Part shown: piece after piece, positions 1-7,583 of the stretch
Numbering within the stretch: the first letter of the stretch is position 1
How the letters are laid out: each line of letters starts with the position of its first letter
NCBI RefSeq assembly: GCF_014172405.1
Contig: NZ_WNXC01000001.1
Location: forward strand, 434,001 to 498,000
From: Pedobacter gandavensis
GTDB lineage: Bacteria > Bacteroidota > Bacteroidia > Sphingobacteriales > Sphingobacteriaceae
Direction: 5' to 3'
Length of the DNA stretch: 64,000 bases
Notes under the pieces: generated by a model
Databases searched by the model: none
What the model was told of the DNA's origin: nothing
What the model saw: only the letters and a program-made list of their open reading frames with translations
Position numbers and translations under genes: made by a program

Positions 1-737
1 GCTCTTTTGACCTGATAGAACTTGGTGCAGGTGATGCCACGAAATCGATTCATTTGTTGACAGAACTTTGTAACCGTGACTTGGAGTTTAGCTATTTTCC
101 AATAGATATTTCGGCACAAATGGTTGCTCATCTGGAAGATTTTTTGCCGCGACAATTGCCTGGATTATCAATTAAGGGGTTGAATGGAGATTATTTTGAG
201 ATGCTGGATAAAGGCATTGCCCTTTCCAACCGTAGAAAGGTAGTGCTTTTTATGGGCGGAAATATTGGGAATATGGATGTGGAAGAAGCTAAAGAATTTT
301 GTCGCAAGCTGAACAATTCCCTGTCAAAAGGTGATTTATTGATCATCGGTTTTGATCTAAAAAAAGAGCCAAAGCAAATATTGGCTGCTTATAATGATGC
401 TAAAGGAATTACTGCGGCATTCAACCTTAATTTACTCAGTAGGATCAATAGGGAGCTGGATGGCGATTTTGAGCTGCAAAATTTTGAGCATTACGCCTGT
501 TATGACCCAGAGTCAGGCGCTTGTAAAAGCTACCTGATTAGCTTAAAGGCTCAAGCTGTTCATATTGCTGGAGAAACGATCCATTTTGCACCATTTGAGG
601 CGATTTATATGGAGATTTCACAGAAATACTCCCTTCAGGAGATTGAGGCTATTGCAGTAGCCACTGGATTTCATGGTAAACATCGTTTTTTTGATGCACA
701 AAAGTATTTCGTAGATGCCGTTTGGCTGGTTGATTAA
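1..737 (+). CDS. EgtD-like L-histidine N-alpha-methyltransferase (3' part)
   Basis: The reading frame is open from the left edge, so the 5' end lies outside the window; about 245 codons remain of a family that is usually near 320. The visible part begins inside the SAM-binding domain, with the motif I segment FDLIELGAGDATKS. It continues with FMGGNIGN, matching the LGxxIGN loop of the Methyltransf_33 (DUF2260) family, and ends with the characteristic KYSLQEIEAIAVATGF region. Family members such as EgtD trimethylate histidine using SAM, in ergothioneine synthesis or related pathways. The EgtB partner, if present, would lie upstream outside the window. The family call is firm; the exact substrate is not shown by this fragment. 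Confidence 0.8.
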   Translation, partial: SFDLIELGAGDATKSIHLLTELCNRDLEFSYFPIDISAQMVAHLEDFLPRQLPGLSIKGLNGDYFEMLDKGIALSNRRKVVLFMGGNIGNMDVEEAKEFCRKLNNSLSKGDLLIIGFDLKKEPKQILAAYNDAKGITAAFNLNLLSRINRELDGDFELQNFEHYACYDPESGACKSYLISLKAQAVHIAGETIHFAPFEAIYMEISQKYSLQEIEAIAVATGFHGKHRFFDAQKYFVDAVWLVD

Positions 738-802
738 GCTTGTCGTTTTGAGCATTAAAAACTTTATCTGTAGTGGTTTGTCTTTATTATAAAAGAAAAG
801 CC

Positions 803-1183
803 ATGTTTAGAAATTCAAAATCATTTAGCTCGTTTTCAGTGGATGATCTGGAAAAAGCAAAAGCGTTTTATGGAGGTGTAATGGGATTGGAATTGAAAGA
901 TGATCCCATGGGGATTCTGGAACTCCAGGTTGCCGGATCCAGCCCAATTGTGATCTATCCAAAGTCCAATCATCAGCCCGCAACCTTTACTATCTTGAAT
1001 TTTCCTGTTCAAAATGTGGCCGATGTTGTGGATGAGCTGGAAAAAAAAGGAGTTCAATTTGAACATTATAATGAGCCGGATTTTAAAACAGACGAAAAAG
1101 GAATTTTTAGAGGGGGAGGACCTGTAATTGCTTGGTTTAAAGATCCTGCAGGGAATATTCTTTCCATCCTGGAAAAGACTTAA
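803..1183 (+). CDS. VOC (glyoxalase/bleomycin-resistance fold) family protein
   Basis: This 126-residue protein has the length of a single-domain vicinal-oxygen-chelate protein. It shows the repeated beta-alpha-beta pattern, with [20 protein letters not shown] at the N terminus and [14 protein letters not shown] at the C terminus, both family hallmarks. The ATG at 803 gives a normal family N terminus; an earlier in-frame GTG would add ten atypical residues. No partner gene indicates a substrate. Members include glyoxalases, dioxygenases and antibiotic-binding proteins, so only the fold can be assigned. Confidence 0.75.
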   Translation: MFRNSKSFSSFSVDDLEKAKAFYGGVMGLELKDDPMGILELQVAGSSPIVIYPKSNHQPATFTILNFPVQNVADVVDELEKKGVQFEHYNEPDFKTDEKGIFRGGGPVIAWFKDPAGNILSILEKT

Positions 1184-1270
1184 AAACCCATTTCCTGATC
1201 TATAAAAACAGCTTTTTATTTAAAGTATTGACCTCTTTTTAGCCGATGAAAATCCATATTGGCATGGGCT

Positions 1271-1302
1271 TTGTAACTGATGTGTTACAATAAAACACAT
1301 CA
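1271..1302 (+). promoter_or_regulatory. Two overlapping inverted repeats just before a lipoprotein start
   Basis: TTGTAAC (1271-1277) can pair with GTTACAA (1284-1290). TGATGTGTT (1278-1286) can pair with AACACATCA (1294-1302). The two share bases 1278-1290, so they cannot form fully at the same time in RNA. The second ends four bases before the ATG at 1307. It could be an operator or an RNA switch; neither is shown. Confidence 0.35.
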
Positions 1303-1306
1303 TATT

Positions 1307-1681
1307 ATGAAAAAAGCAATTAGAATTTTCAGTTTACTTTTAATCGCTACGACGATTATGATCGCCTGTAAGAAAGACAAAGATCCAGCTTCTACAGACT
1401 TGTTTGTAGGTACCTATAAAGGCTCGGTTTCTTACACCAAAGATGGTAATACCATCACTAGTTCTGATGGGAAAGTTACAGTGAGTAAAGTAGGGGATAC
1501 CTACAGTTTCTTTTTCGGTAATAATATTCCTGATATCACTGGTGTGAAATTTGAAAAATCAGGAGACAACAGTTATGTCAGTATCGGAAATGGGTTAACC
1601 GGGATCAAGATTGATGCAAGTACCCTTAAAATGTTAGTGAGCAAAGAAGGAGCAACCTGGACAGCAGATTGTACCAGGTAA
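1307..1681 (+). CDS. Small lipoprotein of unknown function
   Basis: The 124-residue product starts MKKAIRIFSLLLIATTIMIAC, a short signal peptide ending in a lipobox cysteine at about residue 21, followed by the charged KKDKD typical of Bacteroidota lipoproteins. The mature part is rich in Ser, Thr, Gly and Lys in short strands (VGTYKGSVSYTKDG, GKVTVSKVGDTYSFFFG), suggesting a small beta-sandwich or lipocalin-like fold. An upstream in-frame start would add MCYNKTHHI and spoil the signal peptide, so 1307 is preferred. The gene is single, with a strong terminator directly downstream. No function is assigned. Confidence 0.7.
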   Translation: MKKAIRIFSLLLIATTIMIACKKDKDPASTDLFVGTYKGSVSYTKDGNTITSSDGKVTVSKVGDTYSFFFGNNIPDITGVKFEKSGDNSYVSIGNGLTGIKIDASTLKMLVSKEGATWTADCTR

Positions 1682-1698
1682 ATGTATCTATTCATATT

Positions 1699-1740
1699 AA
1701 AACGAGGGCGACAAAGTGATTTGTCGCCCTCGTTTTGTTT
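1699..1740 (+). terminator. Rho-independent terminator
   Basis: CGAGGGCGACAAA and TTTGTCGCCCTCG form a perfect 13-bp stem around a GTGA loop, with flanking A and T runs (TTTTGTTTTA). It follows the lipoprotein stop by about 20 nt. Confidence 0.9.
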
Positions 1741-1843
1741 TAGGATTTGTGCGGATTAAAAAAACCTACTAAAGACTTAGTTATATCAATTATTATTTCT
1801 ACATTTAAATAATTAATCAGGCTGTAATCAAATGTATCACTTT

Positions 1844-2521
1844 ATGAAAAGAGTTGTTTTGTTGTTTTTATTATTCCCATTTTCATCAATGGCTCAAACC
1901 ATTAAATTTACGGTTCAGGGGACTGTTGAAAATCCCAAAGGTGCAAAGTTTGCGTACCTGACCACCAAGTCTCAACAAGTTCCTGTTTCCAGTGATAAGA
2001 TTTTTCTGGTCGTCCCTGTGGTAGATGGGAAATTTGAAATAAAGGGAAGCTTTGACCTTGTCGGAAAGGATATGCAATATGCTAGTCTATTGCTTGATGA
2101 GAGAGGGGATATCTCACAAGAAGAGGTAAACTCTAAATTTAATCAGTTCATCTGGGTTACTGGAAGGGAAAAATTTATGAGAAGGATGATTCTGGAAGAT
2201 GTCAAATTTGAAGTGCTGGAACGTGATGAATTGAAAAATGGTAAAATCGTGTCGGGCGGGAAATTGACGAAAGAATTAAGGGAATTGGAAAATGCGAATA
2301 AGGCAGCCGACAGATCAACGCTTGATTTTATCAGAAATCACCCAGATTCGCCAGTTTCTTTTGAGGCGGTTGGCAATGTAACTAGTCTTTATAATCCTAA
2401 AAAAAAGGAATATTTCGAGGGTATTTGGGGTTCCCCAAAGGAAATGTATGATTTGCTTTCTCCGAAGCTAAAGAACAGTAAAAAAGGCCAGGCATTAAAG
2501 AAAAAAGTTGACGCTTTATAA
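1844..2521 (+). CDS. Exported DUF4369-like protein lacking a thioredoxin domain
   Basis: The 225-residue product begins MKRVVLLFLLFPFSSMAQ, a signal peptide. The body resembles the N-terminal domain that precedes thioredoxin in Bacteroidota TlpA-like proteins: an early strand FTVQGTVENPKGAKFAYL, a central SGGKLTKELRELENANKAAD helix and a late DFIRNHPDSPVSFEAV helix. It ends at LLSPKLKNSKKGQALKKKV, which in full-length relatives leads into the thioredoxin fold; here a stop codon follows. The next gene starts 7 nt later with its own signal peptide and does carry thioredoxin, so this is not a simple frameshift of one gene. The pair is probably co-transcribed. Function is unknown; it may be a partner or a truncated paralogue. 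Confidence 0.7.
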   Translation: MKRVVLLFLLFPFSSMAQTIKFTVQGTVENPKGAKFAYLTTKSQQVPVSSDKIFLVVPVVDGKFEIKGSFDLVGKDMQYASLLLDERGDISQEEVNSKFNQFIWVTGREKFMRRMILEDVKFEVLERDELKNGKIVSGGKLTKELRELENANKAADRSTLDFIRNHPDSPVSFEAVGNVTSLYNPKKKEYFEGIWGSPKEMYDLLSPKLKNSKKGQALKKKVDAL

Positions 2522-2528
2522 AACCGAA

Positions 2529-3683
2529 ATGAGACTTAAAACTACCCTGTTTGTGCTGTTAATCAGCACAACGATGACTGTATTTGGACAGGTTGAAACT
2601 GCATCGAAGTTTATATTAACTGCTGACTTGAGTCAGCTAAAAGTCCAGCCGTTGAAAGCTGTAATTACAAAAGACGATCTTGCAGGTTACGGGAGTACCG
2701 ATGAAACCTATTTGATCAGCGAAAGAAAATTCCGCTATGAGAAAGCATTCTCTGAACCAGGACGCGTAAATCTCCAACTACATTGGCCCGGAAAAAAAAT
2801 GAGTATCATTTCCTTCTGGGCTGGTCCCGGCATTTACCAAATGAAAATTAATGAGGATTTAAAGCTGGAAATACTAAAATCCGCATCCTCTGTTATGGGC
2901 GATCAGGTGTTGGCTTTGAAAAAAGAAGAGCAGGGCTATAAACTTAAATTAGACAGTCTTTTGAATGGTCTAAGTTATGAAGGGAAAAAAGTAGCCGAAG
3001 TGGAAAAGAGAATGGATGTGCTTAGAGATTCCATATCACTGATCATTGACAGAGACATTTATAAGAAATATGCATTAGCTCACCTGGATTCTCCAGTGGG
3101 TTTGTTAGCCCTGTACACTTATGCAGAACGGCCTTTTGGAGGAGACCGGATGACAAAGAACCCTGAAGAAATACAGGCCATTCTGAGTCAGTTCAATGGA
3201 GAGGTCAAGAAACTACCTTCTGCAAACAAATTGATGAGCAAACTGGCATTGGGGCAGCGGCTTGTTATAGGGAAAACCCTGGAAGATATCGCTCTGGCTG
3301 ATACTGTTGGGAAATTGGTTAAGCTCAGTGATTTTAAAGGTAAGTATGTGTTGGTAGATTTTTGGGCGAGCTGGTGTGTTCCATGCCGTAAGGAAAGCCC
3401 TGTACTCATTAAAGCTTTTAAGAAATACAAACCGCTTGGTTTTCAGATTCTTGCCGTCACCAGAGATGATAAATCGGCGAAGACGAGCTGGCTGGAGGCC
3501 ATTAAAATGGACAAAGTAACTGCATGGCCACAGCTGAGTGATTTTGATAATATAGCTGTAGAAAGATATGACATTAAATATGTGCCTAGCAATTACCTCT
3601 TAGATCCGAATGGCGTAATTATCGGGAAAGACCTGAGAGGGGAGCAATTGGAGGCCGCATTAAAGAAAATATTCAAGCAATAG
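2529..3683 (+). CDS. TlpA-like periplasmic thioredoxin-fold protein
   Basis: The 384-residue product has a signal peptide (MRLKTTLFVLLISTTMTVFG). An N-terminal DUF4369-like and helical spacer region covers roughly residues 25-250, followed by a thioredoxin domain from about 253. The active site is WASWCVPC, with Cys283 and Cys286. The cis-proline-type segment YVPSNYLLDPNG and the FKGKYVLVDFWASWC strand are typical of TlpA/ResA/AhpC-TSA proteins. The role would be thiol-disulfide exchange in the periplasm. An ATG inside the upstream gene would give an overlapping start, but 2529 gives a clean signal peptide. It forms a likely two-gene operon with the upstream DUF4369-like gene. Confidence 0.88.
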   Translation: MRLKTTLFVLLISTTMTVFGQVETASKFILTADLSQLKVQPLKAVITKDDLAGYGSTDETYLISERKFRYEKAFSEPGRVNLQLHWPGKKMSIISFWAGPGIYQMKINEDLKLEILKSASSVMGDQVLALKKEEQGYKLKLDSLLNGLSYEGKKVAEVEKRMDVLRDSISLIIDRDIYKKYALAHLDSPVGLLALYTYAERPFGGDRMTKNPEEIQAILSQFNGEVKKLPSANKLMSKLALGQRLVIGKTLEDIALADTVGKLVKLSDFKGKYVLVDFWASWCVPCRKESPVLIKAFKKYKPLGFQILAVTRDDKSAKTSWLEAIKMDKVTAWPQLSDFDNIAVERYDIKYVPSNYLLDPNGVIIGKDLRGEQLEAALKKIFKQ

Positions 3684-3801
3684 CCTTAAGCGCTGATTTG
3701 AGCCCGCTATCTTTATATCAATTACAGTATTACCTACCATTATTACTGATTCAGATGTGGTATTGATGTAAAAAGGGGGCTCAACCGGTAACTTTGAATA
3801 A

Positions 3802-4182
3802 ATGAAAACACTCATGGAAAGTAAACGATCACATTTTACCGGATCAGTAAAGATCGATCCATTAATTAATTCACAGGCCCCAGCCCATCTTTCAATGGCG
3901 ATGGTCACCTTCGAAGCCGGAGCACGTACTTCCTGGCATTCCCACCCATTAGGGCAAACTCTAGTAGTCATGGCAGGTGCAGGCTGGATGCAACGGGAGG
4001 GTGGCCCCATTGAAGACCTACTTCCGGGGGATGTACTTTATTTCTTACCTGGCGAAAAGCATTGGCATGGGGCCACAGCAACCACGTCGATGAGCCATGT
4101 CACCGTTCAGGAAAAGCAAAATGATTCCCTGGTCAATTGTATTGCAGTGGTGACCGACGAACAATATCTGAAATCTCCATAA
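3802..4182 (+). CDS. Single-domain cupin protein
   Basis: This is a 126-residue cupin. Motif 1 is WHSHPLGQTLVVMAG (His46, His48, Gln52) and motif 2 includes LLPGDVLYFLPGEKHWHGA (His87, His89). The pattern matches small Mn/Fe cupins annotated as quercetin-dioxygenase-like or (R)-hydroxynitrile-lyase-like proteins, often paired with carboxymuconolactone decarboxylases, though no such partner is present here. There is no signal peptide, so it should be cytoplasmic. A second ATG four codons downstream is also possible as the start. The reaction cannot be told from sequence. Confidence 0.8.
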   Translation: MKTLMESKRSHFTGSVKIDPLINSQAPAHLSMAMVTFEAGARTSWHSHPLGQTLVVMAGAGWMQREGGPIEDLLPGDVLYFLPGEKHWHGATATTSMSHVTVQEKQNDSLVNCIAVVTDEQYLKSP

Positions 4183-4275
4183 TCGCCGCGACAGTTTTCC
4201 AGGAATTTAAGCAGCAAAGCTTCTTTATCTCCATAAACGTTCCGAATGATCTGGTTTTAACATATATTTAGCCAT

Positions 4276-4300
4276 CAGTATTATATTATACATAATACTG
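4276..4300 (+). promoter_or_regulatory. AT-rich inverted repeat upstream of GH2 gene
   Basis: CAGTATTAT (4276-4284) and ATAATACTG (4292-4300) are perfect inverted arms separated by 7 nt, ending 33 nt before the GH2 start codon. The position suits an operator or a promoter-proximal hairpin. No regulator is linked to it. Confidence 0.35.
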
Positions 4301-4333
4301 GATAAGTGAATCGGTTAGAACGTTAAAATTACT

Positions 4334-6835
4334 ATGAAAAAGAATTATTTTGCTGTTATTCTACTGTCATTAAGCATGATGTATGGGACCACAATAGCGC
4401 AAAGCAGGTCCGAATTGTTACTGGAAGAGAATTGGAGATTTACCAGGGAAGATCAGGAGGGTTTTACCTCCGTTAATTACAATGACAGTAAATGGCAGCA
4501 GGTTACAGTTCCCCATGATTGGGCAATTTATGGGCCTTTTAGTGCCAATAATGACAAACAACATGTGGCCATCGCACAGGATGGTCAAAAACAAGCTTCC
4601 GAGCACGCTGGTCGGACTGGAGGATTGCCATTTGTTGGCGTAGGCTGGTATCGCAATAAGTTTATGGTACCCAAATTTAATAAGGGTAAAAAGGCGACCA
4701 TCATCTTTGATGGTGCAATGAGCAATGCCACGGTTTACCTCAACGGTAAAAAGGTAGGTTTCTGGCCTTATGGTTACAATACTTTTCATTTTGACATCAC
4801 GGAGTTTTTGGAAGCTGGAAAAGAGAATACTTTGGCAGTACGTTTGGAGAATTTCCCTGAATCCTCAAGGTGGTATCCTGGTGCAGGATTATATAGGAAT
4901 GTTCATGTGGTCGTAACGGAAGCGGCACACATTCCTGTTTGGGGAACACAGCTCAGTACACCGGTAATTAACAAGGAGTTTGCCAAAGTAAATATCAAGA
5001 CAAAACTGGTAGGCGCAGATCAGCATGCAGTGGAAAACTTCCTGTTGTCCACCGAAATTATGGATCCTAAAGGTAAAGTCGTTTCAGTTGTTAAAACGCC
5101 ATTGAGCAAATATGATCAGGATGTTTTTAGCCAGGAATTGGTGGTGCTAAACCCGGTATTATGGGATACAGAAAATCCTGCTTTGTATACTGCCGTTTCT
5201 AAATTGTACGAAGGAAATGAGCTTCGCGATGAATATAAGACCACTTTTGGCATCCGGTCCATAGAAATTATTCCCAATAAAGGTTTTTTCCTAAATGGGA
5301 AAAGAACGCAGTTTAAAGGGGTATGTTTACACCATGACCTTGGCCCATTAGGTGCTGCTGTAAATGATGCCGCAATCAGAAGGCAAATTCGTATCATGAA
5401 AGATATGGGCGTAAATGCCATCCGAACTTCTCATAATATGCCGGCACCCGAATTTGTAAAGGCTTGTGATGAAATGGGAATGATGTTGATGGCTGAAACG
5501 TTTGATGAATGGAAGGAGCCAAAGCAAAAGAACGGCTATAACAAGTATTTCGACCAATGGGCAGAAAAGGACCTGGTGAATCTGATTCATCATTACCGAA
5601 ATAACCCGAGTGTGGTGATGTGGTGTATCGGAAATGAAGTTCCTGAGCAAGGAATGGTTGGTGCTGCTAAAATAGCAAAGTTTCTCCAGGACATCTGTTT
5701 CCGGGAAGATCCTAGCCGTTTTGTAACCCAGGGAATGGACCAGCCGGGATCGGTGATCAATAATAATTTTGCGGCAACAATGCAGGTGGCCGGATTTAAT
5801 TACCGCCCATTTGCTTATCCTGAAGCTTATAAAAAACTACCTCAACAATTGATTCTCGGAACGGAAACGGCTTCGACCATCAGCTCCAGAGGAATTTATA
5901 AGTTCCCGGTAGTTAGACGTTCAATGCCTATCTATGAAGATTTACAGGTTTCTTCCTATGATGTAGAGCACTGTGGCTGGTCTGACCTGCCAGAAGATAA
6001 CTTTATTCAACATGATGATTTACCTTATGCGATAGGGGAATTTGTGTGGACAGGTTTCGATTATCTTGGTGAGCCAACACCTTATTATACAAATTGGCCA
6101 AGTCATAGTTCCTTATTCGGGATTGTAGACCTTGCGGGAATTCCTAAAGACCGTTATTACCTGTATAGAAGTCATTGGAATACGGCAGCGAATACGCTTC
6201 ATATTCTTCCAAGCTGGAACTTCAAAGATAGGGTAGGTCAAACCACTCCGGTTTTTGTCTACACAAATTACCCAACTGCGGAACTGTTTATCAACGGTAA
6301 AAGTCAGGGGAGAAAAACAAAAGATACCACGTTTACGGTGTACAATACTGGTGATAAAAAGTCGTTGAACGATTTTGATCGTCAGAAAAGATACCGCTTA
6401 ATGTGGATGGACACGAAATATGAGCCCGGAACAGTAAAGGTGATTGCTTATGATGCGAAAGGAAATATGGCAGAAGAAAAAGAAATCCGTACTGCAGGTA
6501 AGCCGCATCATTTAGAATTGAAAGCAGACCGTATGCAGTTGGCTGCAAATGGCAAAGACCTTTCTTTTGTACTGGTAAATGTGGTGGATAAAGATGGCAA
6601 TCTATGTTCGGAAGATACCAGAGAGATTAGTTTTAAAGCTAAGGGGGCAGGTAAATTCCATGCCGTAGCCAACGGAAACAGCGCAAGTCTGGAATCTTTT
6701 CAAGCGCCTAAAATGAAAGCTTTTAGCGGACAGCTAACTGCCATTGTGAAGTCGGATGAAAAACAAGGTGTTATTTATTTTGAAGCAAGTGCAAAGGGCT
6801 TGAAATCTACGGTAATAAAAATCGAGGTGAAATAA
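4334..6835 (+). CDS. Exported GH2 beta-galactosidase-like glycoside hydrolase
   Basis: The 833-residue product has a signal peptide ending near IAQS (residues 1-23). GH2 architecture follows in order: sugar-binding jelly roll (NWRFTRED...VPHDW, GWYRNKF), immunoglobulin-like domain, TIM barrel, then C-terminal domains of the DUF4982 type (VFVYTNYPTAELFINGKSQG). The acid/base glutamate is Glu435 in MWCIGNEVPE; the likely nucleophile is Glu511 in GTETASTISSRG. WTGFDYLGEPTPY is typical of the DUF4982 beta-galactosidase subgroup. It would release beta-linked galactose, or possibly a related sugar, in the periplasm. It stands alone between an inverted repeat and a strong terminator, so it is probably its own transcript, although a SusCD locus lies 3 kb downstream. 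Confidence 0.9.
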   Translation: MKKNYFAVILLSLSMMYGTTIAQSRSELLLEENWRFTREDQEGFTSVNYNDSKWQQVTVPHDWAIYGPFSANNDKQHVAIAQDGQKQASEHAGRTGGLPFVGVGWYRNKFMVPKFNKGKKATIIFDGAMSNATVYLNGKKVGFWPYGYNTFHFDITEFLEAGKENTLAVRLENFPESSRWYPGAGLYRNVHVVVTEAAHIPVWGTQLSTPVINKEFAKVNIKTKLVGADQHAVENFLLSTEIMDPKGKVVSVVKTPLSKYDQDVFSQELVVLNPVLWDTENPALYTAVSKLYEGNELRDEYKTTFGIRSIEIIPNKGFFLNGKRTQFKGVCLHHDLGPLGAAVNDAAIRRQIRIMKDMGVNAIRTSHNMPAPEFVKACDEMGMMLMAETFDEWKEPKQKNGYNKYFDQWAEKDLVNLIHHYRNNPSVVMWCIGNEVPEQGMVGAAKIAKFLQDICFREDPSRFVTQGMDQPGSVINNNFAATMQVAGFNYRPFAYPEAYKKLPQQLILGTETASTISSRGIYKFPVVRRSMPIYEDLQVSSYDVEHCGWSDLPEDNFIQHDDLPYAIGEFVWTGFDYLGEPTPYYTNWPSHSSLFGIVDLAGIPKDRYYLYRSHWNTAANTLHILPSWNFKDRVGQTTPVFVYTNYPTAELFINGKSQGRKTKDTTFTVYNTGDKKSLNDFDRQKRYRLMWMDTKYEPGTVKVIAYDAKGNMAEEKEIRTAGKPHHLELKADRMQLAANGKDLSFVLVNVVDKDGNLCSEDTREISFKAKGAGKFHAVANGNSASLESFQAPKMKAFSGQLTAIVKSDEKQGVIYFEASAKGLKSTVIKIEVK

Positions 6836-6855
6836 TCTGTTGCATCCTAAAATTT

Positions 6856-6901
6856 AAGGAGGGGCTGGTCATCATTTATGATCCAGCCCCTCCTTTTTTT
6901 T
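6856..6901 (+). terminator. Rho-independent terminator after GH2 gene
   Basis: AGGAGGGGCTGG pairs perfectly with CCAGCCCCTCCT across a 14-nt loop and is followed by a run of eight T residues. Confidence 0.92.
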
Positions 6902-6980
6902 AGCCATAGGATGAGCCCGATACGATCAATTTTTGATGATAGGCGCAATGCTTTTTTGTTTAAATTAGCGCTAGCTGCTT

Positions 6981-7484
6981 ATGGAAAGAATAGAACTCAA
7001 CAGGTCCGCTTATTCCACCTATTTCATTTATTTAATGAAGTGCTTAACCGGGGTAATTATTTGTTATCTTTTGTATAAGTATATCCCCCAATATCCCTTT
7101 TATTGGTCCTTGGTTTCTGTTGTGGTGGCACTTTCACCGGATAACAGCAATACGCTTGCTTATGATCGGATGAAAGCAAATTTACTGGGTTGTGCAGTAG
7201 GTCTTTGTCTGTATCCTGTGCATATTTCCTATGTACTGATCCTATGCATCGGAGTGACTTTGACGATTGTGATCGGGATCGCTTTCCGTGTGACGCAAAC
7301 TTTGCGAAGTGCATTGGCAGCACTTGTGATCGTTACGATCCAGGAGCAGCTGGAAAAACACTGGTACATTGCCGTAGAACGGGTCGGTTGCGTTGTAGCT
7401 GGCTGCCTTGTGGCTTTACTCGTGACCATGTTTTATAACGATCTGCTAAAACGTCTGTTGGAAAAAAAGGGAGTAAAAGGCTAA
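6981..7484 (+). CDS. Small FUSC-like integral membrane protein
   Basis: The 167-residue protein has four or so hydrophobic segments: YLMKCLTGVIICYLLY, YWSLVSVVVAL, ISYVLILCIGVTLTIVIG and VGCVVAGCLVALLVTMF. The conserved-looking pattern FYWSLVSVVVALSPDNSNTLAYDRMKANLLGCAVG resembles the repeated transmembrane half of FUSC/aromatic-acid-exporter (ArAE) proteins. These are usually longer, so this is a half-size member with no cytoplasmic domain. Neighbours give no substrate. The start at 6981 begins MERIELNRSAY; no better start is seen. Confidence 0.65.
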   Translation: MERIELNRSAYSTYFIYLMKCLTGVIICYLLYKYIPQYPFYWSLVSVVVALSPDNSNTLAYDRMKANLLGCAVGLCLYPVHISYVLILCIGVTLTIVIGIAFRVTQTLRSALAALVIVTIQEQLEKHWYIAVERVGCVVAGCLVALLVTMFYNDLLKRLLEKKGVKG

Positions 7485-7583
7485 TGTTTTCTAGTAGAAT
7501 TTACTATCATTACGGCAACTAAATATAATCTGCAAAATTCTAGCTCCTCAGCAATGAATTAATCGCTTCATGTTGAATACTAA

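Noticed and set aside
2500..2535. Frameshift joining the DUF4369-like and thioredoxin genes into one
   Set aside because: The downstream gene begins with its own signal peptide and has its own N-terminal domain, so a single disrupted gene does not explain the arrangement.
6878..7078. 66-residue open frame overlapping the FUSC-like gene start
   Set aside because: It begins in the terminator of the GH2 gene and runs out of frame into the membrane protein gene.
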